Notes under the pieces: generated by a model | Told to the model about the DNA's origin: nothing | The model's input: only the letters and a program-made list of their open reading frames with translations | Database searches by the model: none | In this document: one piece after another, positions 29,763-38,878 of the stretch | Numbering within the stretch: the first letter of the stretch is position 1 | Layout of the letters: the number at the start of each line of letters is the position of its first letter | Assembly (NCBI GenBank): GCA_020062745.1 | Contig: JAGUVT010000011.1 | Span: forward strand, 1-51,279 | From: Deltaproteobacteria bacterium | GTDB taxonomy: Bacteria > Bacillota > Desulfotomaculia > Desulfotomaculales > JAGUVT01 | Reading direction: 5' to 3' | DNA length: 51,279 nucleotides | Program-made: the position numbers and the translations under genes

Positions 29763-29901
29763 CATTGAAACTTATTTCCAAACTTTTAACAGCCAATTCC
29801 TGATAAAAGACGGCAACCGGACAAAATATACGCGCAACTTCTCTCACCCCTTTGCCCAATTCGCTTTAATTTATAATATTTCTCAAACAGCTCAAATGTG
29901 T

Positions 29902-32772
29902 CTAATATCTTTTCAAGTAGCCGGCTACCTGTTCAGCATTTTCCATAATGTGCCATGAAACTGGTTCGCTGTCAATATCAGCCAGCCATTCAGCCACCTT
30001 CCGGGAAATCATCCCCGTATCTCCCCGAACATGGCTTCTCAGTGGAAGAGAGTTTAAAAAATGCCGGCCATATTTTTTTTCCACGAGCCGCCGGTCCAGA
30101 ACAACCACTATGCCGCGATCCTGACGGCTCCTGATCAGCCGCCCGAAGCCCTGCTTAAACCGGATCACCGCCTGAGGCAAACTGAGAGAAAAAAAGCCGT
30201 CCCGATCCTGCCTGGCAAGTTCTTCCAACCTGGCTTCAACCACCGGAATACCGGGCGACCAAAAAGGCAGCTTTACTATGATCACGCACTGCAGCGATTC
30301 TCCCTGAATATCTACTCCTTCCCAAAAACTCGCAGCCCCAAAAAGAATCGTCCTTTCGGTGGTGCGAAATTCTTCCAGTAAACGGGAACGCCCGCCGTCG
30401 ATATTATGTCCCAATAGACAGATATCCATTTCCTCCAGGGCAGGCTTAAGCCTCCCGTATACCTCCCGTAGGGTGCGGTGGGAGGTAAATAAAACCATCG
30501 TTTTGCCCCGGACAGCGCCGATCAAGTCCTTCAATGCGGCAGCCAGGGCATCCAAATATTCTTCTTCCGGTACCGCTCCGGGAAGAGGCAAATCCCGGGC
30601 AATACACAAAAGAGCCTGCTTTTCATAAGAAAAAGGGGAATCAAGCCGGACCGAAACAAGCTTTTCCGGAGACAAACGGCTTAAACCCGTTCTCTCCAGG
30701 TAGTGTTCAAAAGAACCGTCAATAGTAAGTGTAGCCGAGGTAAAAATAATGCATTCTTTATTTTTAAAAAGTTGCTCATAAAGCAAATCGCCCACCGCCA
30801 CCGGCGCAGCCAGAAGGACAGTTGACTCTTGCTGCAAAGAACCGGTCTCAACCCAGTAAACATATCCGTCATCCCGGCAATTAAAAATGAACCCCAGATC
30901 TTCAATTACCTGCAGGCCGGCCTTGATTACCTGCGTCAGGTCAAAAGCCAGCCCCTCCCAGGATTCTTCGGAAATAGCCCACAATTCCAGCAATTCCCTC
31001 AACTTGTGCAAAGCGCCGGTGAGGTTATCAAAGTAATTTACCAGACCGGCATAATAATCCGACAAAACGGCCCACTCGCTGATCCGGCTCAGCAGAAGGG
31101 GATTGAGGCGAAAAGTTATCTTTGAGTACCCCTCCCCGTTATCCGGACTTGTCCGGATTAAGATCTCAGTCAGCATGGTAAAAAATGTCCGGCAGGCCTC
31201 CGTCGTTAAAGCCACGGCTTCTTTAACTTCGGCCATGGTGTTGTTCCATCGTAATAAATCACCGGCCGGCGGCACAATTTCAGCCAGTTTAACCAGATTC
31301 TTGCCCGTCATACCGAACCAACGGTTGAAGGCTCCCCGGGAAACCTGGCATCCCAGGTGCAGGGTAGCGGAATCTTCCAAATGATGAGCTTCATCAATAA
31401 TCAACGGCCCATAAGCAGGCAACACTCTGTTTTCAACCCGGAGGTCGGAGAACAGCAAGGAATGATTGGTAATAATAAGATCAGCTTCTTCCGCCTCCCG
31501 CCTTGCCCTGATCACAAAACAGGCCCTTTGAAACCAGCGGCAACGGGATCCAAGACAGCCGTCAGCATCGGCACAGACCAGATACCACCACTCGTTCTCC
31601 TGGCCGATCAGGTTGAGTTCGCTCCGGTCACCGGTCCTGGTCACGGTCAGCCAGGTCAGGATGCGGGCAAACAGGGCCGCTTCTTCCGGCGTAAAGTCGC
31701 TGTCAGTCATGCTGAACCAGCGGCGCAGGCACAAATAGTTCTGACGCCCCTTGACCAGGGCAACGCGAAACGGCTGATTCAGCAACTGCTGCAGTAACGG
31801 AATATCCTTAAACCATAGTTGTTCCTGCAAATTTATAGTGTGAGTGGATACCATTACCCGCTGCCGTTTCAATAACGACCATAAAACAGCCGGGATTAGG
31901 TAGGCCATCGATTTTCCAACCCCCGTGCCGGCTTCAACCAGCAGGTACTGCCCTTTATTCAAGGCGCCGGTCACTTCGACGGCCATGGCTTCCTGCTGCG
32001 GCCGGCGCTCATAGCCGGGCAGGCAGGAAGAAATACCCTCCATAAAGGTTAAAACCTTTTCCTGTTCCAGTTCAACACCTGTTCCATCTTCATTCGTCCC
32101 CGGCGCTGTACGGCTTTTACCAGACTCAGGCTCTTCCATCACTTGAAAAGGATAAAAAAACAATTTCTGATCGGGAAAACGGGACAACTTCTTTTTTACC
32201 AGGTCGGACATAACAGGCGCCCAGTTGGAATTCGCCTTGCTTAAAAAATCGTTTAATTGAGTCAGAACATTAAGATCAAACTCATTCAATTTTTCCATTA
32301 AAACAAGAAACAAACGGGCGGTGGCCACGGCGTCATCCAGGGCGCGGTGTTGAACCGGCATCTCAATGCCCAAAAATGTACATAACGATTCCAACCGGTA
32401 AGAAGAGGTCCCCGGCAGGACGAACCGGGCAAGTTCCCTGGTATCATAAAGCGGGTTGGGCAAACAACCCCCCAATGCGGCAGATAAAAAACCGGCGTCA
32501 AAAGATACGTTATGCCCGACCACCGGGCTGTCGCCGATAAAACCGATTACCTCGGGCAGAACCAAGTCAATCGTCGGGCTGGAACATAATTCTTGATCAC
32601 CCAGTCCGGTAAGCCTCTTAATTTTTACCGGCAGCAGCCTGCCCGGCCTGACCAGGGAGTGAAACGTACCGGCAATACTCCCCATCTCCAGCCTGACCAG
32701 GCCGACTTCAATAATCTCATCCTTCTCCGGATCCAGTCCGGTGGTTTCCAGATCACACACAACATAGTTCAT
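29902..32772 (-). CDS. dinG: DinG-type ATP-dependent helicase with N-terminal 3'-5' exonuclease domain
   Basis: About 956 residues from ATG 32772 (MNYVVCDLETTGLDPEKDE), preferred because the DEDDh exonuclease domain begins there and AAAGGAT lies upstream. The exonuclease part (1-170) has DLETTG, GHNVSFDAGFL and HRALDDAVATARLF. The helicase part has Walker A EAGTGVGKSMAYLIP, the DEAH box IIDEAHHLEDSA and the C-terminal QGFGRLIRSRQDRG. Four Cys (VCADADGCLGSRCRWFQRAC) lie where XPD-like helicases hold an Fe-S cluster, but spacing differs, so a cluster is uncertain. Probable role: DNA repair, unwinding of damaged or structured DNA. Confidence 0.93.
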   Translation of the reverse strand: MNYVVCDLETTGLDPEKDEIIEVGLVRLEMGSIAGTFHSLVRPGRLLPVKIKRLTGLGDQELCSSPTIDLVLPEVIGFIGDSPVVGHNVSFDAGFLSAALGGCLPNPLYDTRELARFVLPGTSSYRLESLCTFLGIEMPVQHRALDDAVATARLFLVLMEKLNEFDLNVLTQLNDFLSKANSNWAPVMSDLVKKKLSRFPDQKLFFYPFQVMEEPESGKSRTAPGTNEDGTGVELEQEKVLTFMEGISSCLPGYERRPQQEAMAVEVTGALNKGQYLLVEAGTGVGKSMAYLIPAVLWSLLKRQRVMVSTHTINLQEQLWFKDIPLLQQLLNQPFRVALVKGRQNYLCLRRWFSMTDSDFTPEEAALFARILTWLTVTRTGDRSELNLIGQENEWWYLVCADADGCLGSRCRWFQRACFVIRARREAEEADLIITNHSLLFSDLRVENRVLPAYGPLIIDEAHHLEDSATLHLGCQVSRGAFNRWFGMTGKNLVKLAEIVPPAGDLLRWNNTMAEVKEAVALTTEACRTFFTMLTEILIRTSPDNGEGYSKITFRLNPLLLSRISEWAVLSDYYAGLVNYFDNLTGALHKLRELLELWAISEESWEGLAFDLTQVIKAGLQVIEDLGFIFNCRDDGYVYWVETGSLQQESTVLLAAPVAVGDLLYEQLFKNKECIIFTSATLTIDGSFEHYLERTGLSRLSPEKLVSVRLDSPFSYEKQALLCIARDLPLPGAVPEEEYLDALAAALKDLIGAVRGKTMVLFTSHRTLREVYGRLKPALEEMDICLLGHNIDGGRSRLLEEFRTTERTILFGAASFWEGVDIQGESLQCVIIVKLPFWSPGIPVVEARLEELARQDRDGFFSLSLPQAVIRFKQGFGRLIRSRQDRGIVVVLDRRLVEKKYGRHFLNSLPLRSHVRGDTGMISRKVAEWLADIDSEPVSWHIMENAEQVAGYLKRY

Positions 32773-32852
32773 AAAAAATATCCTTTGATAACAGAACCCC
32801 GGTTGCACCGGAGCCCTGGCATTTCGTTAGACCCGTCGCCTGTATCTCTCAT

Positions 32853-32869
32853 GTCATTGCGAGAGCGAA
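32853..32869. repeat. Dispersed repeat half-element overlapping the 3' end of the MeaB gene
   Basis: GTCATTGCGAGAGCGAA matches the left arm of the element at 33901. It supplies the stop codon and last codons of the MeaB-family gene (C-terminal SLSQ), so the repeat has altered the protein's tail. Confidence 0.6.
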
Positions 32870-33834
32870 ACCTGATCATTCTTCTTTAACCCGGATTGTT
32901 CGATAATCCATTCCATTATCGAAGCAGCAGCGCTATAGGGATCTGTTTCCCGGGCCGCCACACTGTTCAAAAGCTCGTTTACCTTTCCATAACTCATCTG
33001 GCGGCGAACCAGCCGCTGCCACTGGTAATTTACAATCTCCAGGGCTTCATTGCGCAACCGCTGCTGCCGGCGCTCGGCAAAAACACCGTTGTCCTGCAAG
33101 TAATCACGGTGTTTCTCAACATCCGCCAGCAAATCGGCAACCCCCTCCCTGGAAACAGACGAAGTTTTTACTACCGGCGGCCGCCATTTCACTTGATCAC
33201 GCTGCAGGTCCAACATCATCTCTACTTCTGTCGCCACTTTATCAGCGCCCGGCAGGTCGCACTTGTTAACCGCAAATACATCGGCAATCTCCATGATCCC
33301 GGCTTTAATGGTTTGGATACTGTCACCCGCGCCGGGGGTCAGGACCACCACGGTAGTGTCGGCGATATACATGACATCCATCTCCGCCTGGCCCACACCG
33401 ACTGTTTCAATAATAACCCAGTCCATCCCAAAGGCATCAACTACTTTTACCACTTCTTTAGTTGTCTTGGCCAGGCCTCCCAGGCTACCCCTGGTACCCA
33501 TACTGCGGATAAACACACCTTTATCAAGGGTGTGCTCCTGCATGCGAATACGGTCACCCAGGAGAGCGCCGCCGCTAAAGGGGCTGGTCGGGTCTATTGC
33601 CACAATCCCGACCGTTTCACCTTTCTCCCGGATAACACTGGTCAACCGGTCAACCAGCGAACTTTTACCGGCGCCCGGTGAACCGGTAACGCCCAGTATA
33701 TAAGCATTCCCAGTGCGCGGATAGAGCTGGCGGAGCAACTCATCTTTTTCCGGCATCTCATTTTCCACTACAGAAATCAGCCTGGCCAGGGCCCGCTGTT
33801 CTCCGGCCCAAAATCTTTTAAGCATTTCTTGCAA
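32854..33834 (-). CDS. MeaB/ArgK-type GTPase (methylmalonyl-CoA mutase chaperone family)
   Basis: 326 residues from TTG 33834 (MQEMLKRFWAGEQRALARL), seven bases after GGAGG; the open frame continues to 34056 but only through repeat-derived sequence. Walker A GVTGSPGAGKSSLVDRL, AIDPTSPFSGGALLGDRIRMQEH, SMGTRGSLGGLA, IIETVGVGQAE and NKCDLPGA are all typical of MeaB/ArgK. The family protects and reloads the adenosylcobalamin cofactor of acyl-CoA mutases, which fits the two mutase genes elsewhere in the window. The last residues (QVSLSQ) are encoded by a copy of the dispersed repeat. Confidence 0.93.
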   Translation of the reverse strand: MQEMLKRFWAGEQRALARLISVVENEMPEKDELLRQLYPRTGNAYILGVTGSPGAGKSSLVDRLTSVIREKGETVGIVAIDPTSPFSGGALLGDRIRMQEHTLDKGVFIRSMGTRGSLGGLAKTTKEVVKVVDAFGMDWVIIETVGVGQAEMDVMYIADTTVVVLTPGAGDSIQTIKAGIMEIADVFAVNKCDLPGADKVATEVEMMLDLQRDQVKWRPPVVKTSSVSREGVADLLADVEKHRDYLQDNGVFAERRQQRLRNEALEIVNYQWQRLVRRQMSYGKVNELLNSVAARETDPYSAAASIMEWIIEQSGLKKNDQVSLSQ

Positions 33835-33900
33835 AGATATACCTCCATTCTTACTATTTTTTGTAAACGTCAATCTGCCCCGAAAATAACCCCTTACTGG

Positions 33901-33982
33901 GTCATTGCGAGCCGCAGGCGAAGCAATCTCTCTTACCACCGGAGCGGATTGCTTCGTCGGCCTTCGGCCTCCTCGCAATGAC
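33901..33982. repeat. Complete dispersed palindromic element (MITE-like)
   Basis: GTCATTGCGAGCCGCAGGCG then AAGCAATC at the left (33901-33928) and GATTGCTTCG...CTCGCAATGAC at the right (33947-33982) form inverted termini; inside the right half GGCC-TTC-GGCC makes a further hairpin. It is the most complete of five copies or fragments in this window. No coding capacity. Confidence 0.75.
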
Positions 33983-34095
33983 ACTGAGAAGACATTTTCA
34001 TTCCTCTGATGGTGCCGCCGTAGGCGGCGTGGGAGTCTGACTTCTGTGTTCTTCACATGGAAGATTGCTTTAAGACTCTACCCCCGCCATGTTAC

Positions 34096-34127
34096 GCTGT
34101 AATGCAAACACATGTTTGCATTACAGC
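34096..34127. promoter_or_regulatory. 32-bp perfect palindrome (operator or cruciform candidate)
   Basis: Arms GCTGTAATGCAAACA and TGTTTGCATTACAGC are perfect 15-bp inverses separated by CA. No T-run follows on either strand, so a terminator is unlikely. It lies about 260 bp upstream of the meaB start and 260 bp downstream of trxB. Operator, element terminus or replication-fork feature are all possible. Confidence 0.5.
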
Positions 34128-34341
34128 ACCGAAAGCCCTTCTCTGCTCTCCGAATAATAACTTTCCCTAATATTCTTTCCCGGCCCCCGTGAGATTTCTA
34201 AAACTCCTTCAGATACAGCCACTCAGGCATAAAATATTACCATTGGCCAGATAAAGCTTCCGCTTTAATAAAACTTCCATTACAATAAACTTAAGTTTTA
34301 GTTTTACAATGTTTACAACCTAATCTCCTCTCCCTTTCTCC

Positions 34342-34364
34342 GCTGTATCAAAAATTGATACAGC
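34342..34364. repeat. Perfect 10-bp inverted repeat downstream of trxB
   Basis: GCTGTATCAA-AAA-TTGATACAGC. It lies 26 bp after the trxB stop. On the plus strand a T-rich tract follows (ATTTTCTTTTA); on the minus strand none does, so as a trxB terminator it would be weak. Its ends match those of the palindrome at 34096. Confidence 0.5.
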
Positions 34365-34390
34365 ATTTTCTTTTATATTGCGTTTTCCTC

Positions 34391-35305
34391 CTACTTTGTT
34401 AAATAACTTTCCGCCGCCATTGCGGCAATTGCCCCGTCCGCTACCGCGGTAACCACCTGCCGCAACAGCTTCCGGCGAATATCCCCCGCCGCATAAATAC
34501 CGGGACGGGAAGTCCTCATATTTTCATCAGTAATGATATAGCCTTTTTCATCAACTTCCACCAGTCCGGAAACCAGTTCGGAATTCGGTTTGTTACCGAT
34601 ATACATAAAAACCCCCCCAACCGGGAGAAGCCTGGTTTCTCCATTACGCACATCTTCAATAACCACCGCTTCAATGGTTGTCGAACCCCTGATTTCGGCG
34701 ACGGTACTGTTCCAGATAAATTCAATTTTGGGATTTTGAAAAGCACGTCGTTGAACAACCTTTGTTGCCCTTAATTCATCGCGGCGGTGGATTAAGTAAA
34801 CCTTCGAAGCAAACCTGGTCAAAAACATCGCTTCTTCCACCGCTGCATCTCCTCCGCCAATAACAGCCACCTCTTTATCCCGAAAGAAGGCCCCGTCGCA
34901 GGTGGCGCAAAAAGAAACCCCTCTCCCCAGAAATTCTGCTTCCCCTTTTACTCCCAGCGCTCTAGCCTGCATTCCGGTAGCTATAATAACCGCCCTGGCC
35001 TGAATATCGCCGTCATCGCTACCAATCAGGAAACCAGCCTCGTCAGGAATCAACTTCTCTACATTGGCGCTGTCAACCTCCAGACCGAACCGGCGGGCCT
35101 GGCTTTCCATCTGGCTCATTAATTCCGGGCCGCCGACACCCTCGCTAAAACCGGGATAGTTTTCGACAAATTCGGTAGAAACAGCCCGGCCGCCGGGAAC
35201 ACCGCGTTCCAGCAAAACCGCATCAAGAGCCGCCCTGGCAGCATAAATCCCGGCCGTAAGCCCGGCCGGGCCGCCACCGATAATAACCAGGTCCTTTTTC
35301 TTCAC
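34391..35305 (-). CDS. trxB: Thioredoxin-disulfide reductase
   Basis: 304 residues from GTG 35305 (MKKKDLVIIGGGPAGLT), seven bases after GGAGGAG. FAD motif GGGPAGLTAGIYAARA, redox-active CATCDGAFF, second nucleotide motif AVIGGGDAAVEEAMFLTRFA and C-terminal GIYAAGDI. It reduces thioredoxin with NAD(P)H in the cytoplasm. A good promoter lies upstream. Close relatives with ferredoxin dependence exist; the sequence alone does not separate these. Confidence 0.93.
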   Translation of the reverse strand: MKKKDLVIIGGGPAGLTAGIYAARAALDAVLLERGVPGGRAVSTEFVENYPGFSEGVGGPELMSQMESQARRFGLEVDSANVEKLIPDEAGFLIGSDDGDIQARAVIIATGMQARALGVKGEAEFLGRGVSFCATCDGAFFRDKEVAVIGGGDAAVEEAMFLTRFASKVYLIHRRDELRATKVVQRRAFQNPKIEFIWNSTVAEIRGSTTIEAVVIEDVRNGETRLLPVGGVFMYIGNKPNSELVSGLVEVDEKGYIITDENMRTSRPGIYAAGDIRRKLLRQVVTAVADGAIAAMAAESYLTK

Positions 35306-35345
35306 AACAAAACTCCTCCCTGATGCCACTTCATATACTTTAAAT

Positions 35346-35375
35346 ATCTTAACGCATTTTTCACTCTACCGTCAA
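35346..35375 (-). promoter_or_regulatory. Sigma-A-like promoter of trxB
   Basis: On the minus strand TTGACG (35370-35375) and TAAGAT (35346-35351) are separated by 18 nt, with the start codon about 40 bp downstream of the -10 box. Confidence 0.55.
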
Positions 35376-35530
35376 TCCTTAACAATTTCCTCTTTTTCTA
35401 TGCAAAACAAGAACCTCGTTTATAAAAAAGAGCCCCCCATTTTACAATATTCCGTTCCGGCAGCAGGAAAAACTCCAAACCAGGTAAAATAAAAATAAAT
35501 TAGGCATTTAATAAAAGGAGCAAAAATTTC

Positions 35531-36385
35531 ATGCATAAAATTTTAGGCATTACCTGCTCTCACAGACATCTGGGCAACTCCGACGTGCTCTTAAAAGAAG
35601 CTTTAATGGAAGCAAAAAAAGACTGTCCTGATATTGAATATCTCCGCCTTTCCGATATGGTGATCAAACCTTGCCGGGGCTGTCTTAAGTGTGTATATAA
35701 AGGTACATGCGCCATTTTAGACGACGATTTTGGTGTCTTATGGGAGAAACTAAAAAGTGCAGACGGATTGATCATTGCCGCTCCCACTTACCTTTTCAGC
35801 CCGCCAGGCATTGTAAAAATGGTGGTAGACCGTTGTCTGACCATTTCCAAAGACCTGGACTCAATCGCCGGCCGTACCAGAGTGGCGGCCACCATCAACG
35901 TTGCCGGCAACCGCAAGTGGAACTACCTGGGGGTTGAAATCTTAAACCTTTTACCGCTGGCCTACGGTTACGAGGTGATAGACTACCTGGAAGCCTATGC
36001 TCCCGGGCCGGGTGAAGTCCTACTAAACCCAGAAAACGTCAATGGCGCGCGCCGGCTGGGAGCAAGAGTGGCCAAAGCTTTGCACGGCGCCGTCGAACAC
36101 CGCCAGGTTGCCGACGGCCAGTGCCCGGCCTGCTACAGCAAAACATTTCGTTTTGGCCCGGCAGGTATAGTCGAATGCTGCACCTGCGGGATCAAAGGCA
36201 GCCTGACAGCAATAAAAGAAAACTGGCAGCTTGGTTTTAGCCGGGAGGAAATTGCTTACCACTTTTGGACTCTGCAACATCGCAGAAATCACTTAAACGG
36301 TTGGGTAATCCCGACCAGGGATGTCTATCTCAAAAAGAGGGAGGAAATCAAAAAATTATTACCTCGCTATCGGGAAATAAAGTAA
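35531..36385 (+). CDS. Iron-sulfur flavoprotein (flavodoxin fold, Isf-like) with C-terminal Cys-rich domain
   Basis: 284 residues. The flavodoxin-like N-terminal half (ITCSHRHLGNSDVLLKEAL, GLIIAAPTYLFSPPG) contains CRGCLKCVYKGTC at residues 48-60, spacing Cx2Cx2Cx5C, which fits the compact [4Fe-4S] motif of archaeal and clostridial iron-sulfur flavoproteins. A C-terminal domain (about 195-284) adds CPAC...CCTC, likely a zinc or Fe-S knuckle, and a basic helix. It is an electron-transfer flavoprotein of unknown partner. ATG start with AAAAGGAG upstream. Confidence 0.82.
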   Translation: MHKILGITCSHRHLGNSDVLLKEALMEAKKDCPDIEYLRLSDMVIKPCRGCLKCVYKGTCAILDDDFGVLWEKLKSADGLIIAAPTYLFSPPGIVKMVVDRCLTISKDLDSIAGRTRVAATINVAGNRKWNYLGVEILNLLPLAYGYEVIDYLEAYAPGPGEVLLNPENVNGARRLGARVAKALHGAVEHRQVADGQCPACYSKTFRFGPAGIVECCTCGIKGSLTAIKENWQLGFSREEIAYHFWTLQHRRNHLNGWVIPTRDVYLKKREEIKKLLPRYREIK

Positions 36386-36389
36386 AAGC

Positions 36390-37226
36390 TCATCCTTTAT
36401 CCCGGAGCAGGGTATCCCGGCGCAGGTCCGGGCAGCCGCAGGTCTGGCCGGCGTCAAGGCGGGACAAGGCTTCCAGGATAATTTTAGCGGAGTTGACTGC
36501 TTCCTTATAGAAAATATCCTCCAATAGATAATAATCCCACTCCCCGGCTATACCTTCAGCGTAGTTGGACACTATATCCAGCCGTCCGTAACAGGCCCCG
36601 ATTTCCCTGGCCAGGTAAACCTCGGGGCACATGCTCTGGCCGACAATATCCGCCCCCAGGCGGTCAAGCATAGCCACTTCCGCCGGGCTTTCAAAGTGCC
36701 GCCCGTCAGTAACGGCATAGACGCCGCAGTCAAACACGCGCCGGCCCGGCCCAACCCTCTTTTCCGCCGCCGTCACCAGTTCTTTTTTTATCAGGGGACA
36801 TACGGGCCGACGCATGGTCAGGAGGTATTCCCCTCCCAACCCTACGTCCTTACGCATGGAAAAATCCAGGTAGTCGGAAGGAATCAGCAAATCCCCGGGC
36901 CGCAGCAACCGGTTAATTGAACCCACACCGCCCTCGGCAATGATTTTCTTTACCCCGGCTTCACGCAGCACCCAAAACACCTGCCGGGAAGCTGAAGCCC
37001 TGGAGACGCCGGAACGCCAGCCGTGCATCCTGACCGTCAATATCTTTTTTTCATCCAGTTTAAATAACTTAAAAGGCGGGCTTTTGCCAAAAGGGGTGGT
37101 AAAAACCAGGCCGGCGGCAATTACCTGAATCCCGGCCTGTTCCAGGTCCTCCGGAAAACTGATGGAAAATGTGCCGGAACCGCCGATTACGGCAAATTCG
37201 GCTCGCGAAACAGAGTCCGGATGCAC
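36390..37226 (-). CDS. 5'-methylthioadenosine/purine nucleoside phosphorylase family
   Basis: About 278 residues of the MTAP/PNP family: AVIGGSGTFS at the N-terminus, the phosphate-contact region around RMHGWR, IIAEGGVGSINRLLRPGDLLIPSDYLDF, and GADIVGQSMCPEVYLAREIGACYGRLDIVSNYAEG near the purine site. It phosphorolyses methylthioadenosine or a related nucleoside. GTG at 37226 is preferred, seven bases after GAGG; TTG at 37229 is the alternative. Convergent with the flavoprotein gene, 4 bp apart. Confidence 0.88.
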   Translation of the reverse strand: MHPDSVSRAEFAVIGGSGTFSISFPEDLEQAGIQVIAAGLVFTTPFGKSPPFKLFKLDEKKILTVRMHGWRSGVSRASASRQVFWVLREAGVKKIIAEGGVGSINRLLRPGDLLIPSDYLDFSMRKDVGLGGEYLLTMRRPVCPLIKKELVTAAEKRVGPGRRVFDCGVYAVTDGRHFESPAEVAMLDRLGADIVGQSMCPEVYLAREIGACYGRLDIVSNYAEGIAGEWDYYLLEDIFYKEAVNSAKIILEALSRLDAGQTCGCPDLRRDTLLRDKG

Positions 37227-37301
37227 CAAACCACCTCGTTAGCAGTAGTCAGTAGTTGGTAGTCGGCAGTCATTAGGAAGAAGAACTCAGTAGACAGATA
37301 C

Positions 37302-37322
37302 TCATGCCGTATTGCGGCATGA
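37302..37322. repeat. Intergenic inverted repeat upstream of the MTAP-family gene
   Basis: TCATGCCG-TATTG-CGGCATGA, 8-bp arms. It lies in the 117-bp gap between adk and the phosphorylase gene with no T-run. The same gap carries short direct repeats of an AGTAGTCAGTAG type. Confidence 0.4.
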
Positions 37323-37343
37323 GCATAGCTGAAGGCTGGATGG

Positions 37344-38024
<681 letters not shown>

Positions 38025-38054
38025 TCAGCAAGTGAAATTGCCCCGCTGTCCCGT

Positions 38055-38267
38055 CTATTCTTCTATATAAAAACGTTCCTTGCAGGACGGGCACTCGAGG
38101 TATTCCCCCTTTTCATCCTGATGCAAACAACCTTCGCCGATCTTTTCCACTTCCTTTCCCTGCTCATCCCGGCATTTCTGATTCATTTCGGGACAGTACA
38201 CCCACTCACCGCACCGGATGCAGTAAAAATTTTCGGAGAGAACCTGTGCAAGGCCAACAGACGACAC
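38055..38267 (-). CDS. Small Cys-rich zinc-ribbon-like protein
   Basis: 70 residues from GTG 38267 (MSSVGLAQVLSENFYC), eight bases after GGGGGG; GTG at 38276 is the alternative. Two CxxC pairs, CIRC and CPSC, with two single Cys between (NQKCRDEQ, GEGCLH) suggest one or two metal sites. I do not recognise the family. It lies between adk and the corrinoid adenosyltransferase. Confidence 0.6.
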   Translation of the reverse strand: MSSVGLAQVLSENFYCIRCGEWVYCPEMNQKCRDEQGKEVEKIGEGCLHQDEKGEYLECPSCKERFYIEE

Positions 38268-38292
38268 GCTGAGCACCCCCCTGATTTAGCTA

Positions 38293-38832
38293 TTAGCGTT
38301 CTATCCCTTCCCGGGCCGAAACGCCTTTTTCATAGTAATGTTTGACTTCCACCATCTCCGTTACCAGGTCGGCTGCTTCGATAATTTCAGGCGGCGCGTA
38401 GCGGCCGGTAAAAATCACTTCCACACCGTCCGGCTTGGACTTTATTATGTCCAGCATTTCCTCCGTCGAAATCAGATGAAAGTAGTGGGCGGTGTTGATT
38501 TCATCAAATATGATAATATCGTATTCCCCGGAAAGCATCGCCTTCTTTGCTTTCGCCAGCCCCTCCCGGGCCATCCGGACGTCCTCTTCCAAAGGAGGGT
38601 CTTGCACATGGATGAAAGTATCCTTCCCGTACTGCTCAATGGTAACATACGGCCGCACCATTTCAGCCGACTTGAGCTCGCTGTAATACTGGCCTTTCAT
38701 GAATTGCCCGATATAAGTTTTCAAGCCCCGGCCCATGGCCCGGAAGGCAAGCCCGAGGGCAGCCGTGGTTTTTCCCTTGCAGTTGCCGGTATAAACCTGC
38801 ACGTACCCTTTCTTTAGAAGTTCATTACTCAA
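38293..38832 (-). CDS. ATP:corrinoid adenosyltransferase (CobA/CobO/BtuR family)
   Basis: About 179 residues from TTG 38832 (MSNELLKKGYVQVYTG), eight bases after GGAGGAG. The P-loop reads GNCKGKTTAALG, with Cys where most relatives have Gly (GNGKGKTT); FMKGQYYSE, DIIIFDEINTAHYF and VIFTGRYAPPEIIEAADLVTEM are family features. It makes adenosylcobalamin, the cofactor required by the two mutases in the window. The Cys substitution is visible; its effect is not known to me. Confidence 0.9.
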   Translation of the reverse strand: MSNELLKKGYVQVYTGNCKGKTTAALGLAFRAMGRGLKTYIGQFMKGQYYSELKSAEMVRPYVTIEQYGKDTFIHVQDPPLEEDVRMAREGLAKAKKAMLSGEYDIIIFDEINTAHYFHLISTEEMLDIIKSKPDGVEVIFTGRYAPPEIIEAADLVTEMVEVKHYYEKGVSAREGIER

Positions 38833-38878
38833 CTGGACAACTCCTCCCTTTCGCGGATAATCCTGTCTCACTTCATCA

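Larger units (their letters stand above)
33835..34390. other. Gene-free stretch of about 556 bp with palindromic elements
   Basis: Between meaB and trxB no convincing gene is seen. The stretch holds a complete dispersed palindromic repeat (33901-33982) and two perfect inverted repeats (34096-34127 and 34342-34364) that share GCTGTA/TACAGC ends. The remainder is AT-rich near 34200-34320 without further structure that I recognise. Confidence 0.6.

Noticed and set aside
30061-31797. Several plus-strand frames within dinG
   Set aside because: All are antisense to a fully supported helicase gene and show no domain or ribosome site.
33835-34056. N-terminal extension of the MeaB open frame
   Set aside because: The extra residues are translated from the dispersed repeat, have no family similarity, and a good ribosome site precedes the TTG at 33834.
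34209-34280. Short 23-codon frame MEVLLKRKLYLANGN... with two Cys near its end
   Set aside because: No ribosome site, no precursor-peptide motif and no maturase nearby; probably chance.
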